Source: Candidatus Thorarchaeota archaeon
Lineage (GTDB): Archaea; Asgardarchaeota; Thorarchaeia; Thorarchaeales; Thorarchaeaceae
Length of the DNA stretch: 10,557 bases
Assembly: GCA_018238825.1 (NCBI GenBank)
Contig: JABCSP010000055.1
Coordinates: forward strand, 1 to 10,557
Direction of reading: 5' to 3'
Numbering within the stretch: the stretch's first letter is position 1; the number at the start of each line of letters is the position of its first letter. Of this stretch, positions 6,192 to 10,557 are shown in pieces. A program made the translations under genes and the position numbers. The notes under the pieces were generated by a model, which worked only from the letters and a program-made list of their open reading frames with translations, was not told the origin of the DNA and did not search any database.

Positions 6192-7706
6192 CTATTCGTC
6201 GATTAATGAAATGGCTTCAACTTCACCAAGCGCATCTTCCTCAGTCACTTCGCCAGCAACTTCTTCCTTGGGAGTTCCATTACCATTGCCCCATGTTTCT
6301 TCATCGATAATCGGTCGGTCGTGTTTAAAGCCTTTAATTATCAGAAGCACACCAACCGCAGATACAACACCACATGACATCAGAGTCAATGGAAAACCGA
6401 TGATAGTCAACAGCCATCCAAAGAGTGCTATCTGTGGAATCGCAAAGAGTGTTGCAATTGTTGGAGATAGAGAGTACATGCTGTTCCTGATCCTGTTTGG
6501 GATAACATCCAATAGCACTCGCTGAGTAAGGATCTCTGCGAAACCTCCGAAGAATGATGTCATCGTAAATGTCAAGAAAATCAATGCAATGGGCAATATA
6601 TTATCGACTGGCAGTGTAAGTATCTCTACCCCGGTAAATGGCCAGAAGATAGATACAATATTGGCAGAGTTCACATCAGACGCAGGGAAGAGGTACATGA
6701 TTGTAGCAAATACCCAGAAGAAGACAAATCCACATGTTTGAATCAATCGAAACCGTGGAATCCACTTTTTGGGTTCAAATCGTCGTGACCAAACTCCAGA
6801 TCGCTCCTGAGCAAAAATTCCGGGTACAAAGAGGAATGTCCTGAAACTCGCTACTGCAACATCAGTGATGAGGTACAAAAAGTACATCGGGAACAAAATT
6901 AGATTTCCCCACACCATTATACTACTGGTAGCCATCATGCCACCAATCACGATGTATCGGACATATGGATATTTGAATAGGAAACTAACACCACCCTTCA
7001 GAATGGAAACATACTCGCCCATATCAGGACGCCCTTCTCGCTGAGCCTCAACCTCTGGAAAATCTTTCACAAGAATAAATGACATGATAGCTACGACCAC
7101 AGCAAGGATTGCCTGAAACTGGAAAACCCATGGTCTAGAAATGACAACTGCAAGAATACTTCCTGGAATGAGAGAAGCTGTCGCAACAACTCCCATCAGC
7201 ATGCCCATCCGGCCCCAGAAAACTCCGTACTGCTTTCGATCAGTATCACCAGGCATTGCTACACGATAATTATTATCAAACCAAGCTGCCCAGGCCCCGC
7301 TCTGCTGGGACTGCGCTAGACCTGTAAGGACATAGATGCCTATCAGATAGAGAAATGGAGTTGTAGTTGTGACAAAGGAAACCATGTAGAAGGAGGCTGC
7401 ATAACAGAGGCCGGCTGAGGCAACTATCCAACGTTGACCGATCCAATCACCAATTGCACCCGTTGGATAATCAAGTAATGTTTGCACAAGCATCTGCACG
7501 ACTACTAAGGTACCAACAAGACCCATGCCCTGAAGGTACATTCCCGGTCCACCACCTAATGCTTCTGCCACGAATATAACGTAAAATGTAGTTGATAGAA
7601 CGAAGGTAAAGCTAGCCAAGGGTCCGAGTATTGACATGATCTTTGCCAGCCGCAGAACTTTTTCGTTCGCATCTGGAAGACCTAAGAAGGATTTCATTCG
7701 ACTCAT
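6192..7706 (-). CDS. Major facilitator superfamily transporter
   Basis: This is a 504-residue membrane protein with about 12 hydrophobic helices in two halves, starting with 'IMSILGPLASFTFVLSTTFYVIFVA' (~23-47). Residues 83-93 'GAIGDWIGQRW' are the MFS motif A between helices 2 and 3 (GxxxDxxGxR pattern), which fixes the family and puts that loop in the cytoplasm. The C-terminus is a hydrophilic acidic tail (~475-504). The substrate cannot be told from sequence. A GGAG lies 13 nt before the ATG, longer than ideal; a second Met at residue 4 would be even further away. Upstream is a leader with hairpins, and the micro-ORF cluster lies further up on the same strand, so read-through from that cluster is possible. 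Confidence 0.88.
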   Translation of the reverse strand: MSRMKSFLGLPDANEKVLRLAKIMSILGPLASFTFVLSTTFYVIFVAEALGGGPGMYLQGMGLVGTLVVVQMLVQTLLDYPTGAIGDWIGQRWIVASAGLCYAASFYMVSFVTTTTPFLYLIGIYVLTGLAQSQQSGAWAAWFDNNYRVAMPGDTDRKQYGVFWGRMGMLMGVVATASLIPGSILAVVISRPWVFQFQAILAVVVAIMSFILVKDFPEVEAQREGRPDMGEYVSILKGGVSFLFKYPYVRYIVIGGMMATSSIMVWGNLILFPMYFLYLITDVAVASFRTFLFVPGIFAQERSGVWSRRFEPKKWIPRFRLIQTCGFVFFWVFATIMYLFPASDVNSANIVSIFWPFTGVEILTLPVDNILPIALIFLTFTMTSFFGGFAEILTQRVLLDVIPNRIRNSMYSLSPTIATLFAIPQIALFGWLLTIIGFPLTLMSCGVVSAVGVLLIIKGFKHDRPIIDEETWGNGNGTPKEEVAGEVTEEDALGEVEAISLIDE

Positions 7707-7748
7707 TTTGTTTTATGCGCTCCTTGAATTTTATTCCTTTTTTTAACA

Positions 7749-7796
7749 CCCCAATAGGGGCAGCAATCCTGGGATCACACCACCAGGACCGCTGCA
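7749..7796 (-). other. Paired hairpins in the leader upstream of the MFS gene
   Basis: The inner hairpin is CCCC-AATA-GGGG (7749-7760). Next to it is a longer stem, CAGC (7761-7764) and TCCTGG (7768-7773) pairing with CCAGGA (7785-7790) and GCTG (7793-7796), with a 2x2 internal loop. On the minus strand they sit ~45-90 nt before the MFS start and are followed by GTTAAAAAAAGG, not a T-tract, so this is not a normal terminator for that strand. A leader regulatory element is possible; no known riboswitch is recognised. Confidence 0.35.
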
Positions 7797-7816
7797 GGAG
7801 ATAGGAGTGTATTTGT

Positions 7817-7845
7817 CCGATGTAAGCGTAAATGAAGTATCATGG
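7817..7845 (-). repeat. Decayed fourth copy of the micro-ORF 3' end
   Basis: The plus strand ATGTAAGCGTAA at 7820-7831 is identical to 8366-8377 in the 35-codon ORF, and TGA follows one base later in both. In the matching minus-strand frame it reads 'FIYAYIG', recalling 'AITYAYM', but a TGA lies just upstream and there is no start. It looks like a relic of the duplicated unit. Confidence 0.4.
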
Positions 7846-7846
7846 T

Positions 7847-8014
7847 TCAATTTAGTTTGTTCAACCAACCAATTTCAATCTTTGGTTTGTTATAAACGTA
7901 TTTGTTCGTGTAATAATTTTTCCCATGCACCATTATAGGGTTAGGGTTTATTTTGTAGACTAAATCTGAGAAACCACCCATGAAAGAAACTTGAGCAGGA
8001 CTATCCACAGCCAT
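7847..8014 (-). CDS. Hypothetical 55-aa micro-ORF at the end of the micropeptide cluster
   Basis: Its ATG directly follows the TAG of the 24-codon ORF (TAGATG), and the upstream AGAGGT could act as ribosome site, although only 2 nt away. It begins MAVDSPAQVSFMGGF and has a Tyr/Asn/Lys-rich second half ending WLNKLN. It lacks the shared YAY motif of its neighbours. A TTATAAA box (7890-7896) that could serve the MFS gene lies inside it, and its AT-rich tail looks non-coding, so it may be chance. No family is recognised. Confidence 0.35.
   Translation of the reverse strand: MAVDSPAQVSFMGGFSDLVYKINPNPIMVHGKNYYTNKYVYNKPKIEIGWLNKLN
7890..7896 (-). promoter_or_regulatory. Possible TATA box for the MFS gene
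   Basis: TTTATAA on the minus strand would place transcription start near 7865, giving a ~160-nt leader that contains the hairpins at 7749-7796. It is weak evidence: the match is short and the surrounding DNA is AT-rich. Confidence 0.25.
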
Positions 8015-8089
8015 CTACCTCTGTAGGTAAGCATGAGTGATTGCGCGAGTCGATATCACACGAGTAATTCTCTTTGATTTCTTATTCAT
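8015..8089 (-). CDS. 24-aa micropeptide, YAY-motif family member C
   Basis: It begins MNKKSKR, is strongly basic, and ends STRAITHAYLQR. The last 12 residues align with the 35-codon ORF (TEAITYAY against TRAITHAY), and the DNA agrees at 15 of 18 positions (8027-8044 against 8368-8385). The ATG follows GGAGG by 8 nt, an optimal site formed by the CGG-AGG-TAA end of the preceding ORF. Its own end, CAG-AGG-TAG, runs into the next ATG. No function is recognised; a net positive charge suggests RNA, DNA or membrane contact (inference). Confidence 0.5.
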   Translation of the reverse strand: MNKKSKRITRVISTRAITHAYLQR

Positions 8090-8094
8090 TCGAT

Positions 8095-8199
8095 TTACCT
8101 CCGGTAGGAGAAGGCATAAGCCAAAGCAGCGGTGTTCTGAATGACACGAGGACATTCGTATTTCGAGTTTTGATTTCTTGAGTTGTTAGCCAGAGCCAT
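8095..8199 (-). CDS. 34-aa micropeptide, YAY-motif family member B
   Basis: It begins MALANNSRNQ, matching the MALTTNNHSS start of the 35-codon ORF, and ends NTAALAYAFSYRR. The leader TTGTGAAACATC-ATG-GCTCT almost repeats TTGTGAACTATC-ATG-GCTCT of that ORF, so the copies share upstream DNA as well as the coding region. The end CGG-AGG-TAA doubles as ribosome site for the next ORF, and CTCC just before can pair with that GGAG. A single Cys is present at residue 16. No known family. Confidence 0.5.
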   Translation of the reverse strand: MALANNSRNQNSKYECPRVIQNTAALAYAFSYRR

Positions 8200-8226
8200 G
8201 ATGTTTCACAATCCTATATGGGGTGG

Positions 8227-8343
8227 TCACATGCTATTCTTCTTCTGAAACAAAGTGACCAAATCTTGACCACTTGGTGACCACAGAGCATGAAGCTCTG
8301 GATCAGCAATAAGCCAGCAGGTGTTTCGTTCAGAAGTAGTCAT
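8227..8343 (-). CDS. Hypothetical 38-aa micro-ORF between family members A and B
   Basis: It begins MTTSERNTCWLIADPELHAL and ends LFQKKNSM. The GAGGTAG end of the preceding ORF gives a ribosome site 8-9 nt before its ATG. It does not share the YAY motif. Its last third carries three 11-bp-spaced TGGTCA copies that do not follow codon spacing, so this DNA may be a regulatory site for the next ORF and the reading frame may be accidental. It is listed because it fills the gap on the same strand with a proper ribosome site. Confidence 0.35.
   Translation of the reverse strand: MTTSERNTCWLIADPELHALWSPSGQDLVTLFQKKNSM
8254..8284. repeat. Three TGACCA direct repeats at exact 11-bp spacing
   Basis: TGACCA occurs at 8256, 8267 and 8278, each separated by five unrelated bases. 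A fourth copy is inverted at 8224-8229 (TGGTCA). The 11-bp period matches one DNA turn and not codon spacing. The array lies ~55-85 bp upstream of the 34-codon ORF start, on the side where an activator or repressor of that ORF would bind. Confidence 0.55.
8284..8300. other. Perfect 6-bp hairpin CAGAGC/GCTCTG next to the TGACCA array
   Basis: CAGAGC (8284-8289), a 5-nt loop and GCTCTG (8295-8300). It is not followed by a T-tract on either strand, so not a terminator. It could be part of the operator region or chance. Confidence 0.25.
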
Positions 8344-8349
8344 GAGAGT

Positions 8350-8457
8350 CTACCTCACAACGGTCATGTAAGCGTAAGTGATAGCCTCAGTGCGCTGAGC
8401 ACCGCGGGATTTCTTGCCATTGAGAGCAGATGAGTGATTGTTAGTTGTTAGAGCCAT
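8350..8457 (-). CDS. 35-aa micropeptide, YAY-motif family member A, first in the cluster
   Basis: It begins MALTTNNHSS, has a basic middle (GKKSRGAQR) and ends TEAITYAYMTVVR. The frame has balanced third-base use and typical codons for this region. A TATATATA box (8490-8497) lies 33-40 nt before the ATG, putting transcription start about 10 nt before it, so the mRNA has almost no leader. The stop AGG-TAG supplies the ribosome site for the next ORF. No known family is recognised; possibilities are an unrecognised micropeptide, a modified-peptide precursor or a leader peptide, none proven. Confidence 0.5.
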   Translation of the reverse strand: MALTTNNHSSALNGKKSRGAQRTEAITYAYMTVVR

Positions 8458-8489
8458 GATAGTTCACAAGATATTCCGTTCAGAATTAG

Positions 8490-8497
8490 TATATATA
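8490..8497 (-). promoter_or_regulatory. TATATATA box of the micropeptide cluster
   Basis: This is the best TATA element in the 7707-8585 region. On the minus strand it is correctly spaced for the 35-codon ORF (33 nt from box to ATG). Being palindromic it could also fire rightward for 8586, but that would give a ~68-nt leader. Confidence 0.5.
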
Positions 8498-8513
8498 CCA
8501 AAGGCACTATTGA

Positions 8514-8545
8514 GGGTCACAATTGGGAGTCACATGTTGTGACTA
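8514..8545. promoter_or_regulatory. GTCACA half-site cluster with perfect inverted repeat, candidate operator
   Basis: GTCACA occurs at 8516-8521 and 8529-8534, and its inverse TGTGAC at 8538-8543. The last two form the exact inverted repeat AGTCACA-TGT-TGTGACT (8528-8544). It lies between the divergent starts at 8457 and 8586, so one bound dimer could act on both. The half-site resembles the GGTCAC/TGACCA words near 8224-8284. Confidence 0.5.
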
Positions 8546-8585
8546 TCCAAGACCCCTCTAAAACAGGAAATAGTGGTTACGAAAT

Positions 8586-9215
8586 ATGACTGAAGAGAAT
8601 CCTATCCAACAAATCATTGACCATTTCTCACAGCTCACCAAAGCAGAACTAATCAAGCGATTTGGTGATAAGAAGGGAGCAGGACTGCATTATCTCTATG
8701 ATAGACAGTTTAAGATCCATTGGAATAATTACAAGGATAAACTCCCAGATGATGTAGCAAAGCGCCATGGGATGAACTCACTCTTCGTCATGGCTCTAGA
8801 TGATGTGCTAAGAGAAAACAGGGCTTCCTTTAGTGAGCTGAAGGATACAGCGAGTACAATCTATCGGACAATGCTTCTTGATTATTTCAATGCAGAAACA
8901 GAAGAACTCCTGAAAGCAGAGGACCCATGGAATGCCTTTATTGAGTGGGTAAAGAAAGGAAACGAAGCCAACTACAACAACGACTACTTCTTAGTCACTG
9001 AAGTCGAAACCGAGGAGAATTGTTATGGCTTCGACATCAAGAAATGCCTATATTTTGAACTTCTAAAGAATGCAGGATTACCTGAGCTTGGTCCTATCCT
9101 CTGTGAGTTCGATAATATCTTAGCATCTACAATTGACAAATGGGTAAGTTTCAAGCGTCATGAAACTATTGCCTCTGGAGACAAACGTTGTACATTCAGA
9201 TATTGTAAGAAATAA
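8586..9215 (+). CDS. L-2-amino-thiazoline-4-carboxylate (ATC) hydrolase family protein
   Basis: The C-terminal ~70 residues fit the ATC-hydrolase family: 'GFDIKKCLYFELLKNAGLPE' (148-167), then 'LCEFDN' (172-177), then 'ETIASGDKRCTFRYCK' (193-208). This is the family's Cys / GLPEL / C-E-x-D / ARGxxxCxFxF pattern. The N-terminal part (1-110) is helical with no recognised motif. The named enzyme opens the thiazoline ring on the way to L-cysteine, but most family members are uncharacterised, so the substrate is uncertain. There is no ribosome site close to the ATG; a CTCTAAAAC box at 8555-8563 would give a leaderless mRNA. It stands alone, divergent from the micropeptide cluster, with which it shares the candidate operator. 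Confidence 0.7.
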   Translation: MTEENPIQQIIDHFSQLTKAELIKRFGDKKGAGLHYLYDRQFKIHWNNYKDKLPDDVAKRHGMNSLFVMALDDVLRENRASFSELKDTASTIYRTMLLDYFNAETEELLKAEDPWNAFIEWVKKGNEANYNNDYFLVTEVETEENCYGFDIKKCLYFELLKNAGLPELGPILCEFDNILASTIDKWVSFKRHETIASGDKRCTFRYCKK

Positions 9216-9301
9216 TTGATTTTCAGTGTCAAACTGCAAGACATATTTAGCTGCTATGTTGAGCCAGAAGTATCTCTAAGACATAGTAGAGGTCGATAAT
9301 T

Positions 9302-10183
9302 ATGGAGATTAAACGAATTGCAGTTTTAGGCGCAGGTCAAATGGGCAACGGAATTGCTCAGGTATGCGCTCAGGCTGGTTATGATGTCACGATGAGGGAT
9401 ATCGATCAGAAATTCATCGACAAGGGTATTGCTACAATCAAAAAGAACCTTGAGCGAGGTCTCAAGAAAGGTAGAATCACCCAGGAAGAGATTGATGGAA
9501 TTCTTGGTCGAATTACAGGTGTTCTCGATTTGAGCGAATCTGTGAAGGACGCAGATCTAGTAATCGAGGCAATTCCTGAGATTGTGAAATTAAAATTGGA
9601 TACTTGGAAAGAGGTAGATGAGGCTGCTCCAAAGAAAGCAATCCTCGCTTCCAACACTTCAAGTATCAGTATCACACAGATGGCAGCTGTGACTAAGCGT
9701 CCAAACCTCTTTGTTGGAATGCACTTCTTTAACCCAGTTCCCGTAATGGGTCTCGTTGAGATCATTAAGGGACAGGGAACAGATGACAAGACTGTTGATA
9801 TTATCAGAGAGGTTTCAGGAAAACTTGGGAAGAAGACGGTTCTAGTCAATGAAGCACCTGGTTACGCAGTGAACAGATTGCTTGTGCCTGCTATCAACGA
9901 GGCTGTATTTGCAATCCAAGAGGGAGTTGCTACAGTCGAGGATATGGACCTATCAATCAAACTAGGGCTTAACTGGCCAATGGGTCCCCTAACACTTGCA
10001 GATTTTGTTGGACTTGATACCTTACTTTACATCAGTGATTACTTTGTTGATGAGTTTAAGGATAGCAAGTATCGAGCCCCCGCACTTCTGAGGAAGATGG
10101 TCAGAGCTGGTTGGGTCGGTCGCAAGGCAGGCAAAGGATTCTACGACTATTCGGGTGACGAACCAAAACCCATGAGATTCTAG
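9302..10183 (+). CDS. 3-hydroxyacyl-CoA (3-hydroxybutyryl-CoA) dehydrogenase
   Basis: This enzyme performs NAD(H)-dependent interconversion of 3-hydroxyacyl-CoA and 3-ketoacyl-CoA, in beta-oxidation or C4 pathways, in the cytoplasm. The Rossmann loop is 'LGAGQMGNGIAQ' (9-20). Catalytic residues fall at the expected spacing: Ser120 (in ASNTSS), His141 (in GMHFFNPVP), Glu153 and Asn191 (in NRLLVPAINE). The C-terminal dimer domain contains 'GLNWPMGPLTLADFVGLDT' and ends 'GKGFYDYSGDEP'. The 293 residues match the single-domain family (~280-290), with no fused hydratase. An AGAGGT site (9288-9293) is 8 nt before the ATG. ACATATTTAG near 9240 is a possible TATA box. It has its own terminator. Confidence 0.95.
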   Translation: MEIKRIAVLGAGQMGNGIAQVCAQAGYDVTMRDIDQKFIDKGIATIKKNLERGLKKGRITQEEIDGILGRITGVLDLSESVKDADLVIEAIPEIVKLKLDTWKEVDEAAPKKAILASNTSSISITQMAAVTKRPNLFVGMHFFNPVPVMGLVEIIKGQGTDDKTVDIIREVSGKLGKKTVLVNEAPGYAVNRLLVPAINEAVFAIQEGVATVEDMDLSIKLGLNWPMGPLTLADFVGLDTLLYISDYFVDEFKDSKYRAPALLRKMVRAGWVGRKAGKGFYDYSGDEPKPMRF

Positions 10184-10200
10184 TTGAACAATTTTCATTG

Positions 10201-10236
10201 TGGATGGCCCTTTGGGTCATCTACTCTTCTCTTTTT
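10201..10236 (+). terminator. Hairpin plus CTCTTCTCTTTTT terminator of the 3-hydroxyacyl-CoA dehydrogenase
   Basis: GATGGCCC-TTT-GGGTCATC (10203-10221) forms an 8-bp stem with one G-U pair and a 3-nt loop. It is followed by TACTCTTCTCTTTTTAA. It lies 20 nt past the stop codon and separates this gene from the hydrolase. Confidence 0.7.
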
Positions 10237-10285
10237 AATAGCAAGATAAATAGCAGACGAGTTCTAATTCTATTCAGTGGTGTTC

Positions 10286-10557
10286 ATGAAATACGAGGAG
10301 ATCAATTATGTTGGCTACGATGGTACTCAGATGTTCCTATCTGTCTACAGACCAGACAATGATAATCCTAGAGCTTTACTTATCGTGCTCCATGGTTTAG
10401 GAAGTCATGCCGGTGATTTCAGAGAGCTCGGAAAATATTTTGCAGAACGAGGTCTTGCCGTATATATTCCAGACCTGAGAGGATTTGGTCACTACTCTGG
10501 TTTGAAAGGACATATCATGAATTTTGAAGAATTCGTAGAGGATATTCAAAATCTGAT
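10286..10557 (+). CDS. Alpha/beta hydrolase, monoacylglycerol lipase-like (partial, runs off the window)
   Basis: The 90 visible residues begin MKYEEINYVGYDGTQMFL and show the N-terminal half of an alpha/beta hydrolase of the Hydrolase_4 / monoglyceride-lipase type. They include the oxyanion-loop 'LIVLHGLGSHAGDF' (~33-46), strand 'GLAVYIPDLRGFGHYSG' (~56-72, the DxRGxGxS pattern), 'KGHIMNFEEFVEDI' (~74-87). The nucleophile elbow GxSxG, Asp and His lie beyond the window. The ATG follows GTGGTG by a few bases, and AGATAAATAGC ~32 nt upstream is a plausible TATA box. With the dehydrogenase next door a lipid-related role is reasonable but not shown. Confidence 0.85.
   Translation, partial: MKYEEINYVGYDGTQMFLSVYRPDNDNPRALLIVLHGLGSHAGDFRELGKYFAERGLAVYIPDLRGFGHYSGLKGHIMNFEEFVEDIQNL

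Noticed and set aside
8386..8399. CTCAG-TGCG-CTGAG hairpin inside the 35-aa ORF
   Set aside because: It is only 5 bp, with no partner element or T-tract; likely chance.
7707..8585. tRNA, CRISPR or insertion sequence in the gene-poor stretch
   Set aside because: No cloverleaf with a GGTTCRA arm, no regular spacer-repeat pattern and no transposase remnant or terminal inverted repeats were found. The short repeats are explained by duplicated micro-ORFs and operator-like words.
9406..9849. 147-codon minus-strand frame inside the dehydrogenase
   Set aside because: It lies opposite a gene with all catalytic residues in place; no ribosome site or family signal.

Overview
Most of the window (about 942 to the end) looks like an archaeal chromosome of moderate GC. 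It carries both topoisomerase VI subunits, a coenzyme F420 biosynthesis gene, TATA-type promoters, strong GGAGGTG ribosome sites and pyrimidine-rich terminators. The divergent, enlarged topoisomerase VI suggests an uncultured lineage, possibly Asgard/Thorarchaeota-like, but that placement is inference. The first ~940 bases are different: higher GC, a bacterial AAGGAGG ribosome site and a secreted TRAP-T (TatT)-like protein. The TatT-like gene and archaeal top6A run into each other and both lose their natural ends at about 937-945. This points to an assembly chimera or a very recent recombination.

Layout. 1-940: bacterial tatT-like gene (+). 942-4286: top6B-top6A operon on the minus strand, joined by an ATGA overlap. 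Top6A has a long histone-H1-like tail and two helix-hairpin-helix domains, and is cut off before its catalytic domains. 4287-4532: divergent promoter region with a perfect 12-bp palindrome. 4533-5288: cofE (+). 5349-6074: a glycine-rich double zinc-ribbon protein (-). 6192-7706: a 12-helix MFS transporter (-). 7707-8585: a region with no ORF above 60 codons that holds a tight minus-strand chain of five micro-ORFs of 24-55 codons. 8586-9215: an ATC-hydrolase-family protein (+). 9302-10183: 3-hydroxyacyl-CoA dehydrogenase (+). 10286-end: the start of a monoacylglycerol-lipase-like alpha/beta hydrolase (+).

The most unusual part is 7810-8545. Three micro-ORFs (35, 34 and 24 aa) share a C-terminal motif, roughly T-x-A-[IL]-[TA]-[YH]-A-[YF], and all end in Arg-stop written AGG-TAR. 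That AGGTA also forms the Shine-Dalgarno core for the next ORF, and twice it lies in a small hairpin formed by the end of the preceding ORF. Two other micro-ORFs are interleaved. Repeated GTCAC-type half-sites, including three TGACCA copies at exact 11-bp spacing, and a TATATATA box lie upstream. It reads as a translationally coupled, regulated micropeptide cluster of unknown function, perhaps with a decayed fourth copy near 7820.

The other archaeal genes are largely housekeeping or metabolic: topoisomerase VI for DNA decatenation, CofE for the F420 polyglutamate tail, and the dehydrogenase and lipase-like hydrolase for acyl-CoA and lipid metabolism. They are mostly separate transcription units, three of them ending in hairpins followed by CTCT...TTTTT tracts.
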